DNA from: CAVVSD01 sp963757125
GTDB lineage: Bacteria > Actinomycetota > Thermoleophilia > Solirubrobacterales > Solirubrobacteraceae
NCBI GenBank assembly: GCA_963757125.1
Contig: CAVWQP010000004.1
Coordinates: 1,178,001 to 1,242,000 of the forward strand
Direction of reading: 5' to 3'
DNA: 64,000 bases
The number at the start of each line of letters is the position of its first letter. Position 1 is the stretch's first letter. A program made the translations under genes and the position numbers. The notes beneath the pieces are model-generated. The model made no database searches and was not told where the DNA came from. It saw only the letters and a program-made list of their open reading frames with translations. Below, piece after piece: positions 53,431-61,600 of the stretch.

Positions 53431-54900
53431 ATGGATTGGTTCACCAACTGGGCACTCGAGTGGCAGGGCGTCTTCGCGCTCGTCTTCATGATCATCATCG
53501 CCAGCTTCCTGTGGCGGACCATCAAGCTGATGCCGAAGACGAAGCCGGTGCAGATCAAGCCGGACGTCAAGCACGCGATCACCTGGGGTGACATCGCCGG
53601 CGTCGACGAGGCGAAGGACGAGCTGCGCGAGATCGTCGACTTCCTCCGCGATCCGACGGCGTTCCACAAGGTCGGGGCCAAGGTCCCGAAGGGCATCCTG
53701 CTCCACGGGCCGGCCGGGACGGGCAAGACGCTGCTGGCCAAGGCCGCCGCGCACGAGTCCGGTGCCCAGTTCTTCTCCCAGTCCGCGGCGTCGTTCGTCG
53801 AGATGTTCGCCGGCCTCGGCGCCGCCCGCATCCGGCGGCTGTTCAACGAGGCGCGCAAGGCCGCGCCCGCGATCATCTTCATCGACGAGCTCGACGCCGT
53901 CGGCGGCCGCCGCGGCAGCGACAACAACTCCGAGCGCGAGCAGACGCTGAACCAGCTGCTCGTCGAGATGGACGGCTTCCCGTCCAGCGATCGCGTCGTC
54001 GTCATGGCCGCGTCGAACCTGCTCGACAAGCTCGACCCCGCGCTCCTGCGTCCGGGCCGCTTCGACCGCCAGGTCTTCGTCTCGCCGCCCGACGTCGCGG
54101 GCCGCCTGGCGATCCTCGACGTCCACACCCGCAACAAGCCGGTCAACAACGTCGACCTCGGCATGCTGGCGCGCCAGACCAGCGGGCTCAGCGGCGCCGA
54201 GCTCGCGAACCTCTGCAACGAGGCGGCCATCCGCTGCGCCCGCCGCAAGGGCGTCGCGCTGTCGCAGGCCGACTTCGACGCCGCCATCGAGCGGGTCGTC
54301 GCGGGCGTCCAGTCGCGCCGCGCGCTCAACCAGCACGAGCGCCGCGTCGTCGCCTTCCACGAGGCCGGCCACGCGCTCGTCGGCGAGCTGCTGCCCGGCG
54401 TCGACCGCCCGCACCGCGTCTCGATCGTCCCGCGCGGCGGGGCGCTCGGCTTCGCGATGTCGCTGCCCGACGAGGACCGCTACCTCAAGACGCGCAAGGA
54501 GCTCGTGGACCGCATCGCGGTCCTGCTCGCCGGCCGCGCGGCGGAGCAGCTCGTCTTCGGCGAGGTGACGACCGGCGCGGCGAGCGATCTGCAGCGGGTC
54601 GCGGAGATCACGCACGCGATGGTCCACCAGTACGCGATGGGCAGCGTGACCAGCCCGCAGCGCGCGGTGCTCGACGTCGACGCGGTCTCGGACATCACGC
54701 GCCGCATCCGCGACGAGGAGCAGCGCGAGCTCGCCTACGAGGGCCACTCGCTCGCCGACGCGCTCATCACCTCGCACCGCCACAAGCTCGACGAGCTGGC
54801 GATGGCGCTCCTGGACCGCGAGGCCCTGGACCGCGCCGATCTGGACCGGATCCTCGGCGACGCGCGCAAGCTGCGCGTGGCCGCCATGAGCGGGGACTAA
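53431..54900 (+). CDS. ftsH: FtsH-like AAA+ metalloprotease with a single N-terminal TM segment
   Basis: 489-residue membrane protease. A single hydrophobic helix at about residues 12-28 is followed almost at once by ITWGDIAGVDEAKDELREIVDFL. Walker A is GPAGTGKT (Lys99), Walker B is IIFIDELDAVGG, and RPGRFDRQVF is the second region of homology. Zinc ligands are HEAGH (His310, His314) and Asp386 in GAASDLQRV. Classical FtsH has two TM helices around an external domain and about 640 residues; both the external domain and the extended C-terminus are missing here. It is probably a second, specialised copy. Confidence 0.88.
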   Translation: MDWFTNWALEWQGVFALVFMIIIASFLWRTIKLMPKTKPVQIKPDVKHAITWGDIAGVDEAKDELREIVDFLRDPTAFHKVGAKVPKGILLHGPAGTGKTLLAKAAAHESGAQFFSQSAASFVEMFAGLGAARIRRLFNEARKAAPAIIFIDELDAVGGRRGSDNNSEREQTLNQLLVEMDGFPSSDRVVVMAASNLLDKLDPALLRPGRFDRQVFVSPPDVAGRLAILDVHTRNKPVNNVDLGMLARQTSGLSGAELANLCNEAAIRCARRKGVALSQADFDAAIERVVAGVQSRRALNQHERRVVAFHEAGHALVGELLPGVDRPHRVSIVPRGGALGFAMSLPDEDRYLKTRKELVDRIAVLLAGRAAEQLVFGEVTTGAASDLQRVAEITHAMVHQYAMGSVTSPQRAVLDVDAVSDITRRIRDEEQRELAYEGHSLADALITSHRHKLDELAMALLDREALDRADLDRILGDARKLRVAAMSGD

Positions 54901-54912
54901 CCTCCCGCTCCG

Positions 54913-55326
54913 GTGAAGCTCGACCGGATCGATCACATAGGCGTCGCCGTCGAGGATCTCGACGCGGCGATGGCGTTGTACGGGGGTCCGTTCGGGCTGC
55001 CCGACGTCCACCACGAGACGGTGCCCGAGCAGGGCGTCGAGGCAGTGCTGCTCGACGTCGGCGACGGCCACGTCGAGCTGCTCGCACCGCTGGATCCGGA
55101 CACGCCGGTCGGGAGGTTCCTCGACCGTCGCGGCCCGGGCCTGCATCACGTCGCCTACGCCGTCACCGACATCGACGCGGCGCTGCAGGATGCGCGCGCG
55201 GCGGGCCTGCGGCTGCTCGACGAGCAGCCGCGCACCGGCATCCGAGGCTCGCGGGTGGCGTTCCTGCATCCCTCGAGCACCGGCGGCGTGCTGACCGAGA
55301 TCGTCCAACCCCCGGAGGTGCACTGA
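54913..55326 (+). CDS. mce: VOC family protein, methylmalonyl-CoA epimerase-like
   Basis: 137-residue vicinal-oxygen-chelate protein. The two half-repeats carry metal ligands at His8 (RIDHIGVAVEDLD), a His in GLHHVAYAV near residue 78 and the Glu in LTEIVQPPE near the end. The central PEQGVEAVLLDVGDGHVELLAPL is characteristic of methylmalonyl-CoA epimerase. The enzyme interconverts (R)- and (S)-methylmalonyl-CoA. The start is GTG 54913. No mutase genes are nearby, so the assignment rests on sequence. Confidence 0.83.
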   Translation: MKLDRIDHIGVAVEDLDAAMALYGGPFGLPDVHHETVPEQGVEAVLLDVGDGHVELLAPLDPDTPVGRFLDRRGPGLHHVAYAVTDIDAALQDARAAGLRLLDEQPRTGIRGSRVAFLHPSSTGGVLTEIVQPPEVH

Positions 55327-55329
55327 CAC

Positions 55330-55542
55330 ATGGCGCTCCAGCGCGTCACGATCGGCTTCCAGGGCAGCCAGGTGCTGACCCTGAAGATGGAGGACGCAGA
55401 CCTCGACGCGCTCCTCACGGCGCTCTCGGCCGGTGACTGGCACGACCTCAGCGTCGACGACGGCACCGTCCGGGCGAACCTCTCGCAGGTCGTCTACGTG
55501 AAGACGGATCGCGACGGCAGTCGCGTGGGCTTCGGCGCCTGA
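55330..55542 (+). CDS. Conserved small hypothetical protein
   Basis: 70 residues, soluble, predicted beta-rich: RVTIGFQGSQVLTLKMEDADLDAL then WHDLSVDDGTVRANLSQVVYVKTD. The pattern of a short strand pair, a helix and two further strands suggests a compact domain. I do not recognise the family. It lies three bases after the epimerase gene and its TGA overlaps an apparent CTG start of the MFS gene, so it is part of a translationally coupled chain. Confidence 0.72.
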   Translation: MALQRVTIGFQGSQVLTLKMEDADLDALLTALSAGDWHDLSVDDGTVRANLSQVVYVKTDRDGSRVGFGA

Positions 55543-56666
55543 GAAGCAGCCGCTTCGCGCTCTATGCCGGAGGCATGCTCGGCCCGTTCGGGGCCGGCGT
55601 GCTCTCCGTGCTCATCCCGCAGGTCCGCGACGACCTCGGGACCACGACCGCGGCGGTGACCGCGGGCATCACGGTCTACATGGTGCCGTTCGCGGCGCTC
55701 CAGCTCGTGTCGGGCACGCTCGGCGAACGCTGGGGCGTGACGCGGACGGTGCGCATCGCCTACGTCGCGTACGCCGTCGTCTCGATCCTCACGGTGATCG
55801 CGCCGGACATCGGCGTCTTCCTCGTCGGGCGCGCGCTGCAGGGGGCGGTGAACGCGTTCCTGTCGCCGCTGCTGCTCGCCGCGCTGGCGATGGGCGCCGC
55901 GCCGGGCCGCGTCGGACGGCTCGTCGGGACGTTCCTCGCCGTGCAGACGGCGGGTGCGGTGTTCTCGCCGCTGCTCGGCGGCGCCGCCGGCGCGGTCGAC
56001 TGGCGGCTGGCGTTCATCGCTCCCGCGATCCTCGCGCTCGGGCTCGCCGTGCTGCCGATGCCGGCGGCGCGCGACGCCCACCTCGAGCCGCCCAGCCTGC
56101 GCACTGCCCTGACGCCGCGCGTCCTGCGGCTGAGCCTCGTCGGCGCGCTGGGCTACCTGGCGATCAGCGGGATGTCGTTCGTCGTGGCGCTGCTGGCCGC
56201 CGACGAGCTGGGGGCGGGGCCGACGCTGACCGGCGTGATCGTCGCGGGCTTCGGGGTCGCGGGCGTCGTCGCTGGACGGCTGGCCGGGCGGCTCGCCGAC
56301 CGCCGCGGGCCGGCCACCGCCTCCGCCGCGGGCGCGCTCGTGTGCGCCGTCGCGCTGCCGCTCACCGGCATCGCGGACTCCGCGCTGGGCGTGAGCGCGG
56401 CGTGGACGCTGGCCGGCGTCGGCTCGGCGCTCGTCTGGTCCGGCCTCGGGAGCCTCGCGGTCGAGGCCGTCCCCGGCAACCGCGCGGGCGCCACGTCGGT
56501 GTACTCCGCGTTCCGGTTCGCCGGGCTCGCGCTGGCGCCGGTGGTGTGGCTGCCCCTGTTCCACGCGGACCCGCAGCTGCCGTTCCTCGTGGCGGGGGCG
56601 CTGAGCCTGCTCGTGTGCCCGCTCGTCCTGCGGCTCGATCCGCGGAGTACGCTGGCGCCCCAGTGA
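55539..56666 (+). CDS. MFS transporter, probable CTG start
   Basis: 375-residue major facilitator with 12 hydrophobic helices. The cytoplasmic loop 2 signature reads GTLGERWGVTRTVRIAY. Reading from CTG 55539 gives RSSRFALYAGGMLGPFGAGVLSVL, a complete first helix that would be cut if translation began at ATG 55575. The CTG forms a CTGA overlap with the preceding 70-residue gene, the same arrangement as at 50714. It is probably a drug or metabolite exporter; the substrate is unknown. The stop overlaps the next gene (GTGA). Confidence 0.83.
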   Translation: MRSSRFALYAGGMLGPFGAGVLSVLIPQVRDDLGTTTAAVTAGITVYMVPFAALQLVSGTLGERWGVTRTVRIAYVAYAVVSILTVIAPDIGVFLVGRALQGAVNAFLSPLLLAALAMGAAPGRVGRLVGTFLAVQTAGAVFSPLLGGAAGAVDWRLAFIAPAILALGLAVLPMPAARDAHLEPPSLRTALTPRVLRLSLVGALGYLAISGMSFVVALLAADELGAGPTLTGVIVAGFGVAGVVAGRLAGRLADRRGPATASAAGALVCAVALPLTGIADSALGVSAAWTLAGVGSALVWSGLGSLAVEAVPGNRAGATSVYSAFRFAGLALAPVVWLPLFHADPQLPFLVAGALSLLVCPLVLRLDPRSTLAPQ

Positions 56667-57274
56667 CCGACGCGCCGCCCACCATCCAGGAGCTTCCCTT
56701 CGGGTTCACCTGGCTGCAGGACGAGGCGATGGCGCGGGCGTCGCACGCCCTCGTCGCCGACGGCCGCGTCTGGATCGTCGACCCCGTCGACTCGCCGGGC
56801 GTCGTCGAGCGTGCGCAGGGCCTCGGCGAGGTCGCGGCGGTCGTCCAGCTGCTCGACCGTCACAACCGCGACTGCGAGGCGATCGCGTCGCGGCTCGGCG
56901 TTCCGCATCTCAAGGTGCCGGACGCCGTCCCGGACAGCCCGTTCGAGGTCGTGCGGGTCGTGCACTGGCCGAAGTGGGCGGAGAACGCGCTCTGGTGGCC
57001 GGCGCAGCGTGCGCTGGTCGTCGCGGAGGCTGTGGGCACCGCGCCGCTGTTCACGCTCGGGAAGGGCGCCGTCGGCGTGCACGCGATGCTCCGCCCGACG
57101 CCGCCGCGCAAGCCGCTGGGCGGCTTCGCCCCCGATCACCTGCTCGTCGGGCACGGCCCGACCGTCGAGGGCGACGCCTCCCGGGACGGGCTGCGCCGCG
57201 CGCTGGATCGCGCGCGGCGGGATCTGCCCAGGTTGTTCGTGGAGCTCCCGAAGGTGGTCCGCGGGTCGTCCTAG
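56663..57274 (+). CDS. MBL-fold-like protein with degenerate metal site
   Basis: 203 residues resembling metallo-beta-lactamase-fold hydrolases: ALVADGRVWIVDPVDSPG near residue 30, VVQLLDRHNRDCEAIASRLG where the HxHxDH metal motif is expected, and LLVGHGPTVEGDA near the end where a late His usually lies. The motif here is DRHNRDC, so only one of the usual His residues is kept and zinc binding is doubtful. The GTG start overlaps the MFS stop. It could be a non-catalytic or altered relative. The family assignment is moderate. Confidence 0.65.
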   Translation: MTDAPPTIQELPFGFTWLQDEAMARASHALVADGRVWIVDPVDSPGVVERAQGLGEVAAVVQLLDRHNRDCEAIASRLGVPHLKVPDAVPDSPFEVVRVVHWPKWAENALWWPAQRALVVAEAVGTAPLFTLGKGAVGVHAMLRPTPPRKPLGGFAPDHLLVGHGPTVEGDASRDGLRRALDRARRDLPRLFVELPKVVRGSS

Positions 57275-57684
57275 CGGCAGACCGCGTAGACGGTGCCGGA
57301 GGCGCTGCCGCTCAGGATGCTGTCGATGATGGTCGACTTGTGGTTCTCGTAGTTGCGCGTCGCGGTGAAGCCGACGCTGCCGACGGTGCCGAAGGTCTTG
57401 AGGACCTTGTTGCCGGTGCACGAGAAGCGGATCGCCGCGCCGACGCCGGAACCGCCGCCCGAGACCTTGCGGCCGACGAGCTGGTAGCCGGACGGGATCG
57501 GCTGGCCGCGGCGCACGGCCCGCACGCCGGGTGCGTCGAACGGCGCGGTGGCGCCGGCGTTCAGGACGGTGCGCGGACCGACCGTGACCGTCACGTCGCC
57601 GGACGTCTGGGCGAGCGCCGTGCCGGTCCCGCCCGCCAGGAGGGCGGCGGCGGTGACGGCGGCGAGGAAGCGGGGCTTGGTCAT
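57271..57684 (-). CDS. Secreted hypothetical protein
   Basis: 137 residues with a clear signal peptide (KPRFLAAVTAAALLAGGTG, cleavage likely after ALA near residue 26). The mature part is small, Gly/Ser/Val-rich and contains two Cys (RFSCTGNK and the final YAVCR) that may form a disulfide. ATG 57684 is preceded by AGGAGT about 6 bases upstream. I recognise no family. Its stop is one half of a CTAG shared with the MBL-like gene, and its start lies 97 bases from the end of the PLD gene. Confidence 0.7.
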   Translation of the reverse strand: MTKPRFLAAVTAAALLAGGTGTALAQTSGDVTVTVGPRTVLNAGATAPFDAPGVRAVRRGQPIPSGYQLVGRKVSGGGSGVGAAIRFSCTGNKVLKTFGTVGSVGFTATRNYENHKSTIIDSILSGSASGTVYAVCR

Positions 57685-57752
57685 CTGGGAAGGACTCCTG
57701 TTGTTCGGGACAGGGAGAGGATCGCGCGGCTCTGCAACCCGCGCACCCCACC

Positions 57753-57777
57753 CCAGGTGGCGTCCCTCCACACCTGG
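57753..57777 (-). terminator. Hairpin after the PLD gene, possible terminator
   Basis: CCAGGTG (57753-57759) and CACCTGG (57771-57777) form a perfect 7-bp inverted repeat with an 11-base loop, beginning 5 bases after the PLD stop codon on the - strand. No run of T follows, so if it stops transcription it does so as a GC-rich hairpin. It separates the PLD-DAGK operon from the secreted protein gene. Confidence 0.4.
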
Positions 57778-57781
57778 ATGA

Positions 57782-59061
57782 TCAAAGCTCGCGCCGTGCG
57801 AGGCGCAGCACGCTCTCGCCCGCGCGCTTCACGATCCCGCGCTCCTTCCACCGCTCCGGGTCGATCTCCTCGGACACCGCGAGGTCGCGCTCGAACTGCT
57901 CGGCGAGCACGTCCGCGAACGACCGGCTCTGCACGCACAGCGTGACCTCGTCGTGCAGCTGGAACGAGCGGTTGTCGAAGTTCACCGATCCCACCGACGT
58001 CCACGCGCCGTCGACGACGAGCGTCTTCGCGTGCAGCATCGTCGGGCCGTACTCCCAGATCCGCACGCCGCAGGACAGGAGCGCCTCGTAGGTCCCGCGT
58101 CCCGCCGTGCGGACGAAGCCCTTGTCGATGTGGCTGCCCGGGACGAGGACGCGGACGGCGACCCCGCGGTCGGCCGCGTCGCACAGCGCCTCGATGAACG
58201 CGGGACGCGGCACGAAGTACGCCGCCGTGAGCTCGATCCGCTCGCGCGCGGACGCGATGGCGAGGAAGTAGAGGGCCTCGATGTTCGTGTCGCCGATGCC
58301 GGCGGCGGAGCGGACGACCTGCATCGGCGCGCCGTCGTCGCGGACGGGCTCGAGCTCGGGCAGGTGCCCGCGGACCGACGAGCACGTTGCCGGTCGCCTC
58401 GAGCCAGTTCTCCGCGAACGCGCCCTGCAGGCCGAGCACGGCCGGTCCCGTGACGCGGACGTGCGTGTCGCGCCAGTGGTCGGGGTCCTGCGCGTCGCCC
58501 GTCCACTCCTCCGCGATCCCGACGCCGCCCGTCAGGCCGACCCTCCCGTCGGCGATGAGCAGCTTGCGGTGGGTGCGGTTGTTCAGCCGCCGCACCGCGT
58601 AGGGCCTGGGCGGGCGGAAGCGCGCGACGGTGACGCCCGCGTCGCGCAGGTCGTCGAGCAGGTCGCGCTCCATCTTCGCCGTGCCGACGGCGTCGAGCAG
58701 CAGGTTGACGTCGAGGCCGTCGCGCGCACGGTCGGCGAGCGCCCCTGCGACCTCGCGGGCGATGTCGCCCCGCCAGTACACGTAGGTGAGGCAGTTGATC
58801 GTCGACTCCGCCTGCCGGATGGTCTCGAGGTAGGCGGGGAAGATCGCGTCGCCGTTCACGAGGACCTCGGCGTGGCTGCCCTCGGTGGCCGCTGCCGCGG
58901 TGAGCTCCTCGCAGGCGCGCAGGAACTCCGGCGTGCCCGACCTCGAGCGCCTCGCCGTCGAGGGTGTAGCCGTCGCCCTGCTCGCGGCGATGACGCAGCG
59001 ACTCGCTCGCGTACCACGCGACTCCCACCGCGGCGATCGCGGCCGGCCAGCGCCTGTTCAT
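57782..59061 (-). pseudogene. Phospholipase D / cardiolipin synthase family protein, two frameshifts
   Basis: Two-HKD-domain phosphatidyltransferase with 425 residues once repaired. The gene begins at ATG 59061 with an N-terminal hydrophobic segment (AAIAAVGVAWYASESL). It shifts frame near 58,935, continues FLRACEELTAAAA and NRTHRKLLIADGRVGLTGG (first HxK), then shifts again near 58,365-58,376. The last part has MLHAKTLVVDGAWTSVGSVNFDNRS (second HxK). Each break is explained by one extra base next to a G or C run. Both catalytic motifs survive, so sequence error is likelier than decay. It would act on phospholipids at the membrane. ATGA couples it to the DAGK gene. Confidence 0.8.
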
Positions 59062-59916
59062 CGCGGCACCACCACCCGCACGCCGCCGGGGAGCGCCGTG
59101 AAGGCGGGCGGTCGCAGCTCGCAGATCTCGCCGTCGACGTTGAACTCCGTGCCGGCCGCCACGCCGATCTCCGCGTGGCGTACGCGCCGGTGCAGGACGC
59201 CGCGCTGCTCCTCGAGGGTCCCGCGGCGCATGCCCCAGGCGCGCAGGACGAGGCCGAGGCGCGAGCCGCGCTCGACGAGCACCACGTCGAGCAGCTCGTC
59301 GCCGTGGTCGGTGCGGCCGAGGCGGCTGCCGCCGCCGAACGCGCCGGTCCCGCCGACGATGACGTGCCACGCCTCGCCCGCGTACATCTCGCTGCCGTCG
59401 GCGTTGACCGTGATGCGCAGCGGGCGTGCGGTGAGCCCCGCACGCAGCCCGCCGATCGCGTAGGCGAGCGGTCCGAGGCGCGACTTCAGCGGCCGGGCAC
59501 GGTGCGCGGCCGCGACGGCCAGCCCGGTGGAGGCGGCGTTCACGAACGGGCGGCCCCCGGCGATGAGCAGCTCGACGCGGCTCGTGGGGGCGACGGGGTC
59601 CGCGGCCAGGTCGCAGCGCCGCATCCCGGTCGGTGGGGAGGTCGAGCGCGCGGGCGAAGTCGTTCGCGGTGCCGGTCGGGACGACGGCCAGCGGGACGCC
59701 TGCGCGCGCGGCCGCCATCGCCGCGGGGCCGATCGAGCCGTCGCCGCCGGCGACGACGAGGCGATCCGTCGCGCCCACGGCGCGGGCCGCGTCACCGAGC
59801 TCGTCGATGTCGAACGCCTCGACCTCGGCGCCCCGCTCGCGCAGGGCGGCGGCGAGCGCGGTGAGGTCCGTGTCCCGGCCGGACCCCGGGTTCGCCACGA
59901 GCGTGAGACGCACCAC
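59058..59916 (-). pseudogene. Diacylglycerol kinase family lipid kinase, frameshifted
   Basis: Lipid kinase with 285 residues once repaired. The N-terminal domain has LTLVANPGSG, the ATP motif VVAGGDGSIGPAA near residue 57 and VPTGTANDFARAL near residue 80. The frame breaks near 59,606-59,625, where one extra base separates it from LAADPVAPTSRVELLIAGGRPFVN, the start of the C-terminal domain, which runs to a natural stop at 59058. The GTG at 59916 (or 59913) follows a GGGGGAAG ribosome site. Substrate could be diacylglycerol or sphingosine. It lies beside PLD and PAP2 genes of lipid-phosphate metabolism. Confidence 0.8.
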
Positions 59917-60008
59917 CGGAAGCTTCCCCCATAACCTGCGCGCGATGCGGTCACCCGTCCCACCCGTCGCCGAGCCCGCGGCGCGCCGGTCCTGGCGCGC
60001 GCGTCTGC

Positions 60009-60524
60009 GTGTCCGGGCCGGTCGGGCGGCGCGTCGCGATCGTCGATCTCCACGTCTACCGCTTCCTGCGCGTGCAGTGCCAGGTGCCGGGCGCGCAGTC
60101 GTCCGTCGCGCGCTTCTCGCACCTCGGCCAGCACGCCGCGCTGTGGCTCGCGCTCGGCGCGGCCGGCGGGATCGTCGACCGCGATCGCAGGTACCACTGG
60201 TGGCGCGGGGCGGCGACCGTGGGCGGCGCGTACGCGCTGAACACCGCGATCAAGGGCGTCGTGCGCCGCCAGCGCCCCGCGTTCGACGAGCTGCCCGCGC
60301 TCGTCGCGACGCCGACGGCGCTGTCGTTCCCCAGCGCGCACGCCTCGTCCTCGTTCGCCGCGGCCCGCGCGTACTCGTCGCTCATGCCGGCCGGGCCGCT
60401 GTACACGGTCGCGGGGGCGATGGCGCTCTCGCGGGTCTACCTCGGCGTGCACTACCCGTCGGACATCGCGGCCGGCGCGGCGCTGGGGCTCGTCATGGGT
60501 GCGGCCGGGAGGTCGGCGACGTGA
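60009..60524 (+). CDS. PAP2 family phosphatase
   Basis: 171-residue membrane phosphatase. The three PAP2 motifs are in order: KGVVRRQRP (motif I), SFPSAHASSS (motif II, PSAH in place of PSGH) and SRVYLGVHYPSD (motif III with the catalytic His), among several hydrophobic helices. A longer product may start at ATG 59945 in another frame (RSPVPPVAEPAARRSWRARL) if one extra base lies near 60,012, consistent with errors nearby. It is divergent from the DAGK gene. It would dephosphorylate undecaprenyl pyrophosphate or phosphatidic acid. Confidence 0.83.
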   Translation: MSGPVGRRVAIVDLHVYRFLRVQCQVPGAQSSVARFSHLGQHAALWLALGAAGGIVDRDRRYHWWRGAATVGGAYALNTAIKGVVRRQRPAFDELPALVATPTALSFPSAHASSSFAAARAYSSLMPAGPLYTVAGAMALSRVYLGVHYPSDIAAGAALGLVMGAAGRSAT

Positions 60525-61600
60525 AGGTCGGGATCGTGGGGCTGCCCAACGCGGGCAAGTCCTCCCTCTTCAACGCGCTGACGCGCGCGGGCGCCGAAGC
60601 GGCCAACTACCCGTTCACGACGATCGAGCCGAACGTCGCCGTCGTCCCCGTGCGCGACGCGCGCCTCGACCGCGTGGCCGAGACGCTCGGCGCGTCGAAC
60701 ATCGTCTACGACACCGTCGACTTCCACGACATCGCCGGGCTCGTCCGGGGCGCGCACGAGGGCGAGGGGCTCGGCAACAAGTTCCTCGCGAACATCCGCG
60801 AGACCGATGCGCTCGTCCACGTCGTGCGCGTCCACGAGGACGCGAGCGTCGTGCATCCCGAGGGCGACGTCGACCCGATCCGGGACATCGAGACGATCGA
60901 GACCGAGCTCGTCTACGCCGACCTCGAGCAGGCCGAGCGCCGCCACGGTCGCGTCGTGCGCGAGGCGCGCGGCGGCGAGAAGGCCGCGATCGCCGAGGAG
61001 GCGTGGCTGCGCGCGGTCATCGACGCGCTGCAGCAGGGCAAGCCGGTCCGCTCGGTGCCCGCGCCGGCCGACGCGCCCGAGGCCGTCCGCAACCTCTCGC
61101 CGCTGACGTCCAAGCCCGTCCTCTACGTCGTGAACGTCGAGGAAGGCTCCGAGGATGTCCCGGTCGAGGTCGCCGACCGTGCCGCGGAGGAGGGCGCCCT
61201 CGTCGTCGCCGTCTCCAGCCGCCTGGAGGCCGAGCTGTCCGAGCTCGACGACGATGAGGCCGCGGTCATGCGCGAGGAGCTCGGCGCGGGGCCGTCGAGC
61301 CTGGACCGCGTCGTCTCCGGCGCGTTCGCCCTGCTCGACGAGCTGACGTTCTTCACGGCGGGCGAGGCGAAGCCCGCCCAGTCCTGGCACCTCAAGCGCG
61401 GCCTGACCGCATGGCACGCGGCGGGCGCGATCCACACGGACATCCAGAAGGGCTTCGTCCGGGCGGAGATCATCGGCTGGGAGGCGCTCGTGGAGGCCGG
61501 CGGCTACGCCGGCGCGCGGTCGAAGGGGACGCTGCGGCTCGAGGGCCGCGACTACCCGATGGCCGACGGTGACGTGATCACCGTGCGGTTCACCCCGTAG
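60521..61600 (+). CDS. ychF: Redox-regulated ATPase YchF (OLA1 family)
   Basis: 359-residue Obg-like P-loop protein that prefers ATP and binds ribosomes. G1 is GLPNAGKSSLFNALTRA (residues 7-23), then NYPFTTIEPN, the G3 DIAGLVRGAHEGEGLGNKFL, and the C-terminal TGS domain with FFTAGEAKPAQSWHLKRG and GYAGARSKGTLRLEGRDY. Length is normal. The GTG overlaps the PAP2 stop (GTGA). The 3' end overlaps the convergent exonuclease by 11 bases. Confidence 0.93.
   Translation: MKVGIVGLPNAGKSSLFNALTRAGAEAANYPFTTIEPNVAVVPVRDARLDRVAETLGASNIVYDTVDFHDIAGLVRGAHEGEGLGNKFLANIRETDALVHVVRVHEDASVVHPEGDVDPIRDIETIETELVYADLEQAERRHGRVVREARGGEKAAIAEEAWLRAVIDALQQGKPVRSVPAPADAPEAVRNLSPLTSKPVLYVVNVEEGSEDVPVEVADRAAEEGALVVAVSSRLEAELSELDDDEAAVMREELGAGPSSLDRVVSGAFALLDELTFFTAGEAKPAQSWHLKRGLTAWHAAGAIHTDIQKGFVRAEIIGWEALVEAGGYAGARSKGTLRLEGRDYPMADGDVITVRFTP

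Noticed and set aside
57271..57771. Longer form of the secreted protein starting at 57771
   Set aside because: The extra 29 residues precede a clean signal peptide and span the hairpin after PLD; ATG 57684 has a ribosome site and gives a normal secreted protein.
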